Positions 7,983 through 15,888 of a DNA stretch of 60,072 nt are shown one piece after another. The notes beneath the pieces are model-generated. The model made no database searches and was not told the DNA's origin. It saw only the letters and a program-made list of their open reading frames with translations. Made by a program: the position numbers and the translations under genes. This DNA comes from Mycobacterium sp. 236(2023) (GTDB taxonomy: Bacteria; Actinomycetota; Actinomycetes; Mycobacteriales; Mycobacteriaceae). The stretch's first letter is position 1. Each line of letters opens with the position of its first letter. Location: NCBI RefSeq assembly GCF_029623955.1, contig NZ_JARSBP010000015.1, positions 1 through 60,072 of the forward strand. Direction: 5' to 3'.

Positions 7983-8831
7983 TCAGCGCCGGGCGACGCC
8001 ACCTGGGGCCGGAAGTGAAGTGCCCGGGGGCAAGTCGATCTGGTCGACGTCGACGCCGGCAGCGCGCAGCATGTCGACGTCGGCGGGGCAGGGACCGCCG
8101 ACGCTGACGACCCGCTCGCCGCGGTCTGCGGCGACGGCATGCCAGAATCCGATCTCGATGTGGATCGTGTCGCCCGGACCGAATTGCAGCCGCTCGCCGG
8201 TGGTGACGTTCTCGGCGGTGCCGCGGCCCTCCAGGATGTGAATGGTGTCCTCGGAGTAGGCGTGGACGTGTTCTTTATTGCGCTCACCGGGTTGAAGTAC
8301 GACGTAGTTCATGTTGGCGGCGACGGCGCCGATCCCGAGCCACACGACCAGCCGCGCGTCCTGGGAGATGAACGGTACTAGGAGGCCGGGATGGTCGCGA
8401 TGGTGCACCGAGATGTCGGGCCAGACTTCGGACGCGGGGGCGGGGGCGACCGGGGCGCCGGTGATCGATGACTCTGCGGGACAAGGGCCGCCGACGATTC
8501 GGGTGCCTTCCGATGCCTTCAGCTGATACGGCGTCCCGGGCCGGACGTGCACCATCGAGCCCGCGACGAGCGACTGCGAGTCCCCGCTGGTTCCGTGGAC
8601 GACCGCGCCCGCACCGTCGACGACGTAGTAGGCGGCTTCGGAGGTGTGGCAGAGGGTCCGCGACGTGCCTGCGTCGGTGAACTGCGCGTCGTAGAGACCG
8701 CGACACTCGGCGCCCGATTGCGGGCCGACGATCTCGCGCCACGTGCCGCCGACGAGTAACCCTTGATCAGGGCCCCATTCGTCGCGGGTGATGACCCTCA
8801 TTCCCGCGGGAGTCCTCTGCTGTTCAGCCAC
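7983..8831 (-). CDS. Bicupin protein, probable catabolic enzyme
   Basis: The protein has 282 aa with two cupin folds: residues about 60-120 (YYVVDGAGAVVHG, MVHVRPGTPYQLKA) and about 180-265 (KEHVHAYSEDTIHILEGRG, GDTIHIEIGFWHAVAADRGE). Each repeat closes with the same sequence, GGPCPA, showing an internal duplication. The second domain carries more metal-ligand-like His/Glu residues (H-x-H…E…H) than the first. The function is unknown; metal-dependent ring-cleaving oxygenase, isomerase and binding roles are all possible for bicupins. The GTG at 8831 is taken; ATG at 8801 is an alternative. It is divergent from acetoacetyl-CoA synthetase and co-directional with xdhC. Confidence 0.75.
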   Translation of the reverse strand: MAEQQRTPAGMRVITRDEWGPDQGLLVGGTWREIVGPQSGAECRGLYDAQFTDAGTSRTLCHTSEAAYYVVDGAGAVVHGTSGDSQSLVAGSMVHVRPGTPYQLKASEGTRIVGGPCPAESSITGAPVAPAPASEVWPDISVHHRDHPGLLVPFISQDARLVVWLGIGAVAANMNYVVLQPGERNKEHVHAYSEDTIHILEGRGTAENVTTGERLQFGPGDTIHIEIGFWHAVAADRGERVVSVGGPCPADVDMLRAAGVDVDQIDLPPGTSLPAPGGVARR

Positions 8832-9156
8832 AGCGTAAGCCTAACACTAATTTCAACTCAATCAAACATATTTCCAGGCTACTGAACCCGCCGGCATCGT
8901 GAAATCCGGCGCCGAGCGGGTGGTCCTGGCGACCGCGTCGAAAACGCAAGGCCGCGTTGGCCGGACGTCGTCCGTGTCATCCCCGACACCGATCGCGGCC
9001 GAGTGTATGCCCGTGTCAGCGTGGCGGCCGACCGTCACGCTGCGTCCTCGGCCCGCCAGTGGTTGCCGCTCTACCGTGTCCGCGGCGGTTCATTTAGATT
9101 GAATCCTGTTCCATTGCACTTAGTTGATGCTGCTGCGGCCGCGAAGGAGAACGTTC
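8832..9156. other. Divergent promoter region, bicupin-xdhC / acetoacetyl-CoA synthetase
   Basis: This stretch of 325 bp has no gene. It contains operator C (9089-9103) near the synthetase and a degenerate half copy of the same repeat near the bicupin start: TTCA at 8852-8855, with the second arm matching only partly. Two AT-rich patches, 8840-8880 and 9085-9125, are likely promoter positions. Confidence 0.6.
9089..9103. promoter_or_regulatory. Operator C: TTCAT-N5-TTGAA inverted repeat
   Basis: TTCA (9089-9092), 7-nt spacer, TGAA (9100-9103). It lies 53 bp before the acetoacetyl-CoA synthetase start and belongs to the same motif family as the sites at 1400, 11862, 13310, 14117 and 21209. Confidence 0.55.
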
Positions 9157-11151
9157 ATGGATCTGTCCGGGACTGCGGATACGGTGCCCCCGGTGCTCTG
9201 GCGCCCGGATCCGGCCCGCGTTTCCGACACCGCGATCGTGCGCTTCACCCGGTGGGCGAAGATGTGCCGCGACACGCAGATCGAGGACGATGCCGATTAC
9301 GCCGCGCTGCACGCCTGGTCGGTACGAGACCCCGAAGGCTTCTGGTCGGCGGCGGCCGGCTTTGTCGAAGTGATGTTCCACGATGCTCCGCAGGCGACCC
9401 TCGGTTGTGCGGAAATGCCCGGTACACAGTGGTTTCCCGGCGCCACCCTGAACTACGCCGAGCACGCTCTCGCCGACGGACCCGGTCGGCACGACCATGA
9501 CACCGCCGTCGAGTTCGCCCGCGAGGACGGGGTCGAACGCACGGTCAGTTACGGCGAGCTTCGCGACCTGGTCGGCCGGGCCCGAGCCGGGCTGATCGCA
9601 GCGGGCGTCGGCCGCGACGACCGCGTCGTCGCACTCGCACCAAACAGCGTCGAAACGCTGGTGATGTTCCTGGCTGCCGCGTCGCTCGGCGCGATCTGGT
9701 CGTCCTGCTCGCCCGATTTCGGGGCGCGCGCGGTGCTCGACCGGTTCGCGCAGATCGAGCCCTCTGTGCTGCTGGCCGTCGACGGGTACTGCTACGGAGG
9801 CAAGCGTTTCGACATCCGGGAGCGGCTCGTTTCGTTGCGGGATCAGCTGCCGACGGTGCGCACCACCGTCTTTGTTCCGTATCTGGATCCGGACGCCGAA
9901 CTGGCGGGCACCACCAGCTGGGCCGAGTTCACCTCGGAGGCGGGGACGCTGGATTACGACCCGGTGCCCTTCGACCACCCGCTGTGGGTGCTCTACTCCT
10001 CGGGCACCACTGGCCTGCCGAAGGGCATCGTTCAAGGCCACGGCGGCATCGTGCTCGAACACCTCAAAGCGTTGCGCCTGCAAAGCGATCTCGGTCCCGG
10101 GGACCGCTTCTTCTGGTTCACCACCACCGGATGGATGATGTGGAACTTCCTCGTCGGTGGCCTGCTGGTCGGGGCGACGGTCGTGTTGTTCGACGGCAGC
10201 CCCGGTCACCCGGACATGGGCGTGCTCTGGGCACTCGCCGAGAAGCACCGCGTCCGCCTCTTCGGCGTCTCGGCGCCGTTTGTCCACGCCTGTATGGATG
10301 CGGGCATCAGCCCGAGGTCTGACTACGACCTCTCAGAGATGAAGGCGCTCGGGTCGACCGGATCGCCCTTGTCGGTGAACGGCTTTCGCTGGATCGGCGA
10401 CCACGTGGGTGAGCATGTCCAGATCTGCTCGATCTCCGGAGGCACGGACGTGTGCACCGCGTTCCTCGGTGCCGCGCCGACGGTTCCTGTGTGGCTCGGC
10501 GAGCTGTCCTGTGCCGCCCTCGGTGCCGACGTGCATTCCTACGACGAGGACGGTGGCGATCTGCGGGGCGAGGTGGGGGAGTTGGTGCTGACCCAGCCCA
10601 TGCCGTCGATGCCGGTGAAATTCTGGAACGACCCCGACGGTTCCCGGCTTCGGGCGGCGTACTTCGAGGACTATCCGGGGATCTGGCGCCACGGTGACTG
10701 GGTGATCGCCACCGAGCGGGGCTCATTCGTCATCCAGGGTCGTTCGGACTCGACCCTCAACCGCGGCGGCGTCCGCATGGGTACCGCCGACTTCTACGCC
10801 GTCGTCGAGGGGTTCGCCGAGGTGTCGGACTCCCTGGTGATCGACACCACCGAACTCGGTGACGACGCCGAGGGCGAGCTGCTGTGCTTCGTCGTCCTCG
10901 CCGGCGGCGCGACGCTCGACGCCGTCGAGCCGTTGTTGCGGACCGCGCTGCGCAAGGAGCTCTCACCCCGCCACGTGCCCGATCGTTTCCTCGAGATCGC
11001 GGCGGTGCCAAAGACGCTCAGCGGCAAGAAGTGTGAGGTGCCCGTCAAGAAGATCCTTGCGGGGGTGGACCCGGACAAGGCCATCAGCCGTGAGGCGCTG
11101 CAGGACCCCGGCGCGATCGCGCCGTTCCTGGCGCTGGCGTCGAGGACGTGA
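9157..11151 (+). CDS. Acetoacetyl-CoA synthetase-like acyl-CoA ligase
   Basis: The protein has 664 aa and is an ANL-superfamily adenylating enzyme. The P-loop motif is YSSGTTGLPKGIVQGHGG (about residues 281-298), followed by the acetoacetyl-CoA-synthetase-type region FFWFTTTGWMMWN. The C-terminal swivel contains RGGVRMGTADFYAVVEGF and the catalytic lysine region KTLSGKKCEVPVKKIL. It converts an acyl acid, ATP and CoA to acyl-CoA, AMP and PPi. Acetoacetate is the family's usual substrate, but within this island the enzyme may activate the ring-opened product. The ATG at 9157 has AAGGAG upstream. It shares a GTGA overlap with the HAD gene. Confidence 0.88.
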   Translation: MDLSGTADTVPPVLWRPDPARVSDTAIVRFTRWAKMCRDTQIEDDADYAALHAWSVRDPEGFWSAAAGFVEVMFHDAPQATLGCAEMPGTQWFPGATLNYAEHALADGPGRHDHDTAVEFAREDGVERTVSYGELRDLVGRARAGLIAAGVGRDDRVVALAPNSVETLVMFLAAASLGAIWSSCSPDFGARAVLDRFAQIEPSVLLAVDGYCYGGKRFDIRERLVSLRDQLPTVRTTVFVPYLDPDAELAGTTSWAEFTSEAGTLDYDPVPFDHPLWVLYSSGTTGLPKGIVQGHGGIVLEHLKALRLQSDLGPGDRFFWFTTTGWMMWNFLVGGLLVGATVVLFDGSPGHPDMGVLWALAEKHRVRLFGVSAPFVHACMDAGISPRSDYDLSEMKALGSTGSPLSVNGFRWIGDHVGEHVQICSISGGTDVCTAFLGAAPTVPVWLGELSCAALGADVHSYDEDGGDLRGEVGELVLTQPMPSMPVKFWNDPDGSRLRAAYFEDYPGIWRHGDWVIATERGSFVIQGRSDSTLNRGGVRMGTADFYAVVEGFAEVSDSLVIDTTELGDDAEGELLCFVVLAGGATLDAVEPLLRTALRKELSPRHVPDRFLEIAAVPKTLSGKKCEVPVKKILAGVDPDKAISREALQDPGAIAPFLALASRT

Positions 11152-11828
11152 CGTACGAGGCCGTGTTGTTCGACCTTGACGACACGCTGCTCGATCATCG
11201 CGGCGCCGCCAAGGACGCGCTTCGGGCGTGGGCGGTGCACGCGGGTCTGAGCATGGCCGCCGACGAGCTCGCGACCAGCTGGCATTTCCTCGAACGCCGG
11301 TATTACGACCTGTATCAGCAGGGTGCACTGACCAAGACCGAACAGCGGCGCGCCCGGGTCCGAGAACTTCTCGCGCCCGCTGTGCTCAGCGACCGGGAGG
11401 CCGACGACCTGTTCGAGGCCTACTGGCACCTGTACCGCGCCGCGTGGCGCCCGTTTCCGGATGCCGAAGGAGCCATCCGCCGCGCAGTGGATTCCGGCCT
11501 GCGGGTAGGACTGCTGACCAACGGTGATGCCCGAGACCAGGCGCGCAAGGTCGAGGCGACTGTCCTTATCGACTTCGCGCTGCCGATGTTCGCCTCGTCC
11601 GAACTTCCCGGTGCCAAACCCGACCGTCGCGCCTTCGAGTTCGCTTGCAGCGCACTGTCGGTGGTCCCCGCGCGGTGTCTCATGGTCGGCGACTCGTTGA
11701 TCAACGACATCGAGGGTGCCCTCAACGCGGGCCTGTCCGCGGTGTTGCTCGACCGCTACGGCCCCGAGCGTGCGGCCCCCGCCGGCTATGGCTTGATCCG
11801 CTCGCTGGACGAACTCCATTTCGGCTGA
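11148..11828 (+). CDS. HAD-superfamily hydrolase
   Basis: The protein has 226 aa. Motif I is LFDLDDTLLDH with the nucleophile and acid Asp pair at residues 9 and 11. Motif II is LLTNGD, motif III a Lys near GAKPDRRAFEFA, and motif IV MVGDSLINDIEGALNAGL. The four-helix cap inserted after motif I (about residues 17-85) makes it a subfamily I enzyme, similar to phosphatases and haloacid dehalogenases. The substrate is unknown. The GTG start at 11148 overlaps the synthetase stop by 4 bp, so the two are coupled. Confidence 0.85.
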   Translation: MTYEAVLFDLDDTLLDHRGAAKDALRAWAVHAGLSMAADELATSWHFLERRYYDLYQQGALTKTEQRRARVRELLAPAVLSDREADDLFEAYWHLYRAAWRPFPDAEGAIRRAVDSGLRVGLLTNGDARDQARKVEATVLIDFALPMFASSELPGAKPDRRAFEFACSALSVVPARCLMVGDSLINDIEGALNAGLSAVLLDRYGPERAAPAGYGLIRSLDELHFG

Positions 11829-11861
11829 TCGGTTGCGGTACACATCACACTGACTTAAAAT

Positions 11862-11876
11862 TCAAGCAAATTGAAT
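11862..11876. promoter_or_regulatory. Operator D: perfect TTCAA-N5-TTGAA inverted repeat
   Basis: TTCAA (11862-11866), gcaaa, TTGAA (11872-11876), in the AT-rich patch upstream of the small ORF and the Rieske gene. It is the second perfect copy of the motif. Confidence 0.6.
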
Positions 11877-12002
11877 TCCGCAGCGGATCCAAGCCCACGC
11901 TCGCGGTTTGTCTGTAACCACACTGAAACTCGACGCCGTCAGCTTCGTGCCTCCGGATCCGGCGGGCAGCGGTACGACCGGCGATTCAGGGAGGTGAGAG
12001 TG

Positions 12003-12107
12003 ATGCGGGTGGTTCCACGGAGCGCACTGTTCCGGCGCGGACTGGTCGATGGCGGGGACTGGCGGCTGATACGCCGGCTCGAACCAGCCGTAGCCCCATT
12101 CCCGTAG
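12003..12107 (+). CDS. Short ORF with strong ribosome site (possible leader peptide)
   Basis: The ORF has 34 codons: MRVVPRSALFRRGLVDGG, then DWRLIRRLEPAVAPFP and TAG. GGGAGG (11989-11994) sits 8 nt before the ATG; a GTG at 12000 is also in frame. The peptide is basic, rich in Arg and Pro, and matches nothing I recognise. It lies between operator D and the Rieske start, so it may be a leader peptide controlling the downstream gene, or a small protein of the pathway. A chance ORF is possible, but the ribosome site is better than that of the Rieske gene itself. Confidence 0.4.
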   Translation: MRVVPRSALFRRGLVDGGDWRLIRRLEPAVAPFP

Positions 12108-12135
12108 ACCTTTCCTCCTGAACGGAACACCTCCC

Positions 12136-13128
12136 ATGGCACAACAGGCACTCGCCGGCTTCTGGCACCCCATCGCCGCCGCCGAAGACATCACCGATCA
12201 ACCCAAGCGTTTCGACCTGCTCGACGACTATGTCGTCGCGTTCCGCGACGAGAACGGCGTCGCCGCATTCCGTGACCTCTGCATCCACCGGGGTGCTGCG
12301 TTGTCGCTCGGCTGGGTCCGCAACGGCACGCTCGTCTGCCCGTACCACGGCTGGCAGTACGACCGCACGGGCGCGTGTGTGCGGATCCCGTCCCGCCCGG
12401 TCGAGGCCGCGATCCCGACCACCGCACGCGCGCAGGTCTACCGGGTTCGCGAGAAGTACGGCCTGGTGTGGGTCGCGATGGAGGAACCTCGCGATGAGAT
12501 CCCGCTGTTTCCGAACGACATCTACGACATGCCCGGCTGGAAGTCCTACATCTCCTACCGCGAGGTGTGGAACACCTCGGCCGCCCGCGCGGTCGAGAAC
12601 TTCATGGACTTCTCACATTTCCCGTACGTCCACGAGGGTCTGCTCGGCACCGAGGACAACGCCGAAATCGCGCCCTACACGGTCGAGAAGCTCGACAACG
12701 GCCTGCACTACTGGCTCGAGCAGGAGGAACCGAGCGATCTCTACGGTGCCGGCGGCAGCCAGAAGGTCCGCTACGAGTACACGCTCGTGGTGCCCTTCAC
12801 GATCCATCTGAAGAAGATCGAGATCGGCACCGGCCGGGAAACGATCATCACGCAGTTCACCCTGCCGCGAACGGAGACGACGACCGAGCTGTTCGTCTTC
12901 ATAGTCCGCAACCACTCGCAGGACGAACCGGACAGCAAGTTCGGCGATTTCACGACGACGATCATGGAGCAGGACCGGACGATCGTGGAAAGCCAGCGTC
13001 CCGAGAAGCTCCCGGACTCACTGCGCGAGGAGCTGCACATCAAGGTGCCCGATGCCGCGAGTCTGCTGTACCGGCAGCGGTTGTCGGCGCTGGCCAAGGT
13101 CGAGGCGTTCGGTCCGTACGGGGCATAG
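12136..13128 (+). CDS. Rieske non-haem iron oxygenase, alpha subunit
   Basis: The protein has 330 aa. The Rieske centre is CIHRGAALSLGWVRNG followed by LVCPYHGWQYD (C-x-H and C-x2-H, about residues 49-71). The mononuclear iron site follows near residues 150-165 (AVENFMDFSHFPYVHEG) with an Asp/His-rich facial triad. The length and single subunit suit the phthalate/vanillate-demethylase-like monooxygenases (homotrimers). These need a separate reductase, which the FAD/NAD/[2Fe-2S] protein at 23399 probably supplies. The reaction could be ring hydroxylation or N-/O-demethylation. There is no beta subunit gene in the window. Confidence 0.88.
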   Translation: MAQQALAGFWHPIAAAEDITDQPKRFDLLDDYVVAFRDENGVAAFRDLCIHRGAALSLGWVRNGTLVCPYHGWQYDRTGACVRIPSRPVEAAIPTTARAQVYRVREKYGLVWVAMEEPRDEIPLFPNDIYDMPGWKSYISYREVWNTSAARAVENFMDFSHFPYVHEGLLGTEDNAEIAPYTVEKLDNGLHYWLEQEEPSDLYGAGGSQKVRYEYTLVVPFTIHLKKIEIGTGRETIITQFTLPRTETTTELFVFIVRNHSQDEPDSKFGDFTTTIMEQDRTIVESQRPEKLPDSLREELHIKVPDAASLLYRQRLSALAKVEAFGPYGA

Positions 13129-13209
13129 GGACCCACCATGCGGTCATGACAGTGAATGCCGATCTGCGGATTACGGCGGCCAACCGAGCGCCGGTACCCG
13201 ATATCGACA

Positions 13210-13236
13210 GCAATACCGCGGGTATCGACGTATTGC
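13210..13236 (+). terminator. Hairpin downstream of the Rieske gene
   Basis: GCAATAC (13210-13216) pairs with GTATTGC (13230-13236) around a 13-nt loop. There is no U-run, so it may be a weak terminator or an operator-like element before the regulator gene. Confidence 0.3.
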
Positions 13237-13286
13237 CGTGGCATGCAGGGGTGTTTGCGACGAATTCCGATGGGATTTCTGCACGT

Positions 13287-13302
13287 GAGTTGCGTGCAAC
13301 TC
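13287..13302. promoter_or_regulatory. Palindrome GAGTTGCGTGCAACTC upstream of XRE-cupin regulator 2
   Basis: Arms of 7 bp (GAGTTGC/GCAACTC) flank a 2-nt centre. A wider pair, ACGTGA (13283-13288) and TCACGT (13311-13316), encloses it. It lies 59 bp before the regulator start and is a candidate autoregulatory operator. Confidence 0.5.
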
Positions 13303-13309
13303 CAGCTCT

Positions 13310-13324
13310 TTCACGTACGCTGAA
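13310..13324. promoter_or_regulatory. Operator G: TTCA-N7-TGAA in the regulator 2 promoter
   Basis: TTCA (13310-13313), cgtacgc, TGAA (13321-13324), extendable by one base on each side to TTTCA/TGAAA. It matches the shared island motif, and its presence before the regulator gene points to that regulator as the binding protein. Confidence 0.5.
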
Positions 13325-13360
13325 ACAGCTTTTTCCGCCCACAAGCCCATCGGAGAGCTC

Positions 13361-14077
13361 ATGACGCCATCTCGATCCGCCGCACCTGCCAGCCGGCGTA
13401 GCGCCGCGGCAGCCACCGGTGCGGGGAAGGCAGCCAAGACCGACAAGACCCGCAACGCAGCACGAGCGGGCAAGCGCAACGGTGACGCCCTGGCGGTCGT
13501 GGCCGATCGCGATTCCGACGCCGCCGAACAGACGATGCTCCTCGTCGGTGCCAGGATCCGGGCCATGCGCCTGCGCCAGCAGTTGACGCTGCGCGATGTC
13601 GCGGAGCGCACCGGTGTCAGCGTCTCGATGCTGAGCATGCTCGAGCGCGGAGTGTCCACAGCGTCGGTGGGCACGTTGGTGGCCGTCGCATCGGCGCTCG
13701 GTGTCCACATGTACGACCTGTTCGCCCACAAGGACGGGGCCGACGGGTCACCCGTGACCAAGCTCGCCGAGCAGACGGTGGTCCGGATGGGGGAGGGCAC
13801 GACGCGCCGAGTCGCGCACAACGACGCGGTCGCCGGTCTGGAACTGGCGGTCAACGAATACGAGACAGGTGGTGCGAGCGGGCCGTCGCCGACGCACCAC
13901 GACGGCCGGGAGTTCGGCGTGCTGATCTCGGGCCAGTTGACGATCGAACTCGACGGGCAGACCCATGTGCTCGAGCCCGGCGATGTGATCGCGTACTCGT
14001 CGGAACGCCCGCACCGCATCGCCAACACCGGCAGCGAACGAGCCGTCGCCGTGTGGGTCAACGTCGACGAAAGCTGA
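13361..14077 (+). CDS. XRE-family transcriptional regulator with C-terminal cupin (regulator 2)
   Basis: The protein has 238 aa. A basic Ala/Arg/Lys-rich tail (residues 1-45) precedes an HTH domain (about 60-115, LTLRDVAERTGVSVSMLSML) and a cupin_2 effector domain (about 160-235, HHDGREFGVLISGQLTIEL, ERPHRIANTGSERAVAVWV). The ATG at 13361 has GGAGAG upstream. The tail is longer than in regulator 1 and may add nonspecific DNA contacts. It sits between the Rieske gene and the Mo-hydroxylase operon. It is the best candidate for the TTCA-N7-TGAA sites, because a copy lies in its own promoter. Whether it represses or activates cannot be told. Confidence 0.87.
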   Translation: MTPSRSAAPASRRSAAAATGAGKAAKTDKTRNAARAGKRNGDALAVVADRDSDAAEQTMLLVGARIRAMRLRQQLTLRDVAERTGVSVSMLSMLERGVSTASVGTLVAVASALGVHMYDLFAHKDGADGSPVTKLAEQTVVRMGEGTTRRVAHNDAVAGLELAVNEYETGGASGPSPTHHDGREFGVLISGQLTIELDGQTHVLEPGDVIAYSSERPHRIANTGSERAVAVWVNVDES

Positions 14078-14097
14078 CATAAACCCCGTCGGACTCT

Positions 14098-14112
14098 TTC
14101 AACTCCACTTAA
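14098..14112. promoter_or_regulatory. Operator E1: TTCA-N7-TTAA, first of a tandem pair
   Basis: TTCA (14098-14101) and TTAA (14109-14112), with one mismatch to the motif. It lies 19 bp before operator E2, in the promoter of the C-N hydrolase/Mo-hydroxylase operon. Confidence 0.45.
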
Positions 14113-14116
14113 TGAC

Positions 14117-14131
14117 TTCGACTGTATTGAA
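14117..14131. promoter_or_regulatory. Operator E2: TTCG-N7-TGAA, second of a tandem pair
   Basis: TTCGA (14117-14121), ctgta, TTGAA (14127-14131), ending 15 bp before the GTG start of the C-N hydrolase. It has one mismatch to the consensus. Confidence 0.5.
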
Positions 14132-14146
14132 TGTTACGCTCGCTAT

Positions 14147-15025
14147 GTGACGGATGAACGGACGCCTGCCAGCGCGATCGTCACGATTGCGCTGGAGCAG
14201 ATCGATGTCGCAGTCGGTGCCGTCGCCGACAACCGCGCGACCGCGCTGAGCAGGTCCAGGGATGCATTCACCGCAGGTGCCGGCCTCGTCGTCCTGCCGG
14301 AACTCGCCATCAGCGGATACGTGGTGGACGCCGACCTCGCCCGCGAAGTCGCCGAACCCCTCGACGGGCCGACGGCCGCCGAATTCATCGGTCTGGCACG
14401 GGAATTCGATTCACTTGTGGCGTATGGGTTCTGCGAGCGCGACGGCGAGAACCTGTTCAACACCGTTGTCGTCGTCGACGGAACCGGGCCCGTCCTGCAC
14501 TATCGCAAGCTGCACCTGTTCGATCTGGAGAAGAACGTCTACACCCCGGGTGATCTCGGCCTTCCCATCGCCGACACCGTTTTCGGGCGCATCGGTGTCT
14601 GCATCTGCTACGACCTGAGGTTCGTCGAGGTGTTGCGGGCGATGTCGCTGCGGGGCGCCGAGCTGGTCCTGGCGCCCGCGGCGTGGGTGGGCGGATTCGA
14701 TCGCACCGTGCCGGTGGCCGGAGGCACCCGCCACGTGGATTCTGTTCTCGCCCAAGCCAATCTCGACCAGGTGGCCGTTGTCGCGGTATCCCAGGTGGCC
14801 GGCGCGGCCCGTGGCGGTCCCGCAACGCTGGGCGGTTCGGTGGCGTGTGACGCGTACGGCGAACTGCTGGCCGGCCCGCTGTCACGCACGGCCGCCGACG
14901 CGGCGATGGTCGATGTGGACCTCGACGCGATCCGGGCGGCCCGTATCCGCGGCGAGCGGATCCGTCCACGCGAAGACCGACGTACCGACGTGTACGCCCT
15001 GACCTACGGAGGGGATGCCTGGTGA
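14147..15025 (+). CDS. Carbon-nitrogen hydrolase (nitrilase/amidase superfamily)
   Basis: The protein has 292 aa. The nitrilase-fold catalytic triad is visible: Glu52 in LPELAISGYV, Lys121 in YRKLHLFDLEK and Cys154 in GVCICYDLRF. The sequence resembles the amidase/N-carbamoylase branches rather than true nitrilases. It would hydrolyse a C-N bond (amide, carbamoyl or nitrile) and fits a step after ring oxidation or opening of an N-heterocycle. The GTG at 14147 follows ATG-TGA, which gives no ORF. It is the first gene of a five-gene coupled operon; its stop overlaps the GTG of the FAD subunit. Confidence 0.87.
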   Translation: MTDERTPASAIVTIALEQIDVAVGAVADNRATALSRSRDAFTAGAGLVVLPELAISGYVVDADLAREVAEPLDGPTAAEFIGLAREFDSLVAYGFCERDGENLFNTVVVVDGTGPVLHYRKLHLFDLEKNVYTPGDLGLPIADTVFGRIGVCICYDLRFVEVLRAMSLRGAELVLAPAAWVGGFDRTVPVAGGTRHVDSVLAQANLDQVAVVAVSQVAGAARGGPATLGGSVACDAYGELLAGPLSRTAADAAMVDVDLDAIRAARIRGERIRPREDRRTDVYALTYGGDAW

Positions 15026-15888
15026 AGCCCCGGTCCTTTACCTACCACGCGCCCACGAGCCTCGACGAGGCGCTGGGCATCCTGGCCGCCGACCCGGACG
15101 ACAGCAAGGTCCTCGCGGGTGGTCAGAGCCTGGTGCCGATGATGAACTTCCGGCTGGCCAGTCCCGCGCAGCTCGTCGATATCAACCGGATCCCCGGACT
15201 GGCCGGGATCGACGCGGCGGGGGACCGCGTCGTCATCTCTACCCGCACGAGACACATTCAGGTGCAGAACAATTCGCTGTCCGGGCCGCTGGGTTCGCTG
15301 CTACGCCGGGCCGCGGCCTACGTCGGGCACCTCCCCATCCGGACCCGCGGAACGTTCGGCGGCTCGATCGCGCACTGCGATGCCGCGTCAGAATGGTGCC
15401 TGGTCGCCTCACTGCTCGACGCCGAGATGACGGCGGTGAGTCAGGCACGCGGCGAACGGACCATCGCGGCGGCCGACTTCTTCCAGTCGATCTTCACGAC
15501 CGCGCTGGAGCCCGACGAGATGCTCCTGAAGGTCTCGCTGCCTGCACTGGACGACACCTGGCATGCCGGTATCGCCGAGTTCGCCCGTCGGGCAGGGGAT
15601 TTCGGGATCGTTACAGCGACTGCCGCCGTCAGCATCGTCGACGATACGGTTCGCGAAGCGCGGGTCAGCATCGGTGGTGTCAGCGAGGTGCCGTTCCGCA
15701 GTGTGGCGGCCGAGCGGACCCTGATGGGCCAGCAGTTGACCGACGATGTGCTGTCGGCAGCGGCCGAGGCTGCAGCCGTCGAGGTCGATCCGCCGAGTGA
15801 CACACACGGTGACTCGGAGTACCGGCGCGATCTGGTGCGCGCGCTGCTGCCCCGCGCGCTCGGTAGGGCCACGTTGGTCGGGGCATGA
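15022..15888 (+). CDS. Molybdenum hydroxylase FAD-binding medium subunit (CoxM/XdhB type)
   Basis: The protein has 288 aa. FAD-binding motifs of the CoxM family are present: LAGGQSLVPMMNFRLASP (about residues 32-49) and IRTRGTFGGSIAHCD AASEW (about 110-129). The C-terminal CO-deh-flavoprotein domain ends near residue 280. It passes electrons from the [2Fe-2S] subunit to an acceptor. The GTG at 15022 has GGAGGGG upstream and overlaps the hydrolase stop. Its own stop overlaps the ATG of large subunit 1. Confidence 0.92.
   Translation: MKPRSFTYHAPTSLDEALGILAADPDDSKVLAGGQSLVPMMNFRLASPAQLVDINRIPGLAGIDAAGDRVVISTRTRHIQVQNNSLSGPLGSLLRRAAAYVGHLPIRTRGTFGGSIAHCDAASEWCLVASLLDAEMTAVSQARGERTIAAADFFQSIFTTALEPDEMLLKVSLPALDDTWHAGIAEFARRAGDFGIVTATAAVSIVDDTVREARVSIGGVSEVPFRSVAAERTLMGQQLTDDVLSAAAEAAAVEVDPPSDTHGDSEYRRDLVRALLPRALGRATLVGA

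Larger units (their letters stand above)
11829..12135. other. Leader region of the Rieske oxygenase gene
   Basis: This stretch of 307 bp holds a perfect operator copy (11862-11876) and then a short ORF with a strong Shine-Dalgarno (12003-12107) that ends 28 bp before the Rieske start. The annotated Rieske start has only a weak purine run (GAACGGAAC). Confidence 0.6.

Noticed and set aside
8852..8866. Operator copy near the bicupin start
   Set aside because: First arm TTCA is present but the second reads CAAA, two mismatches in four; kept only as a remark in the region entry.
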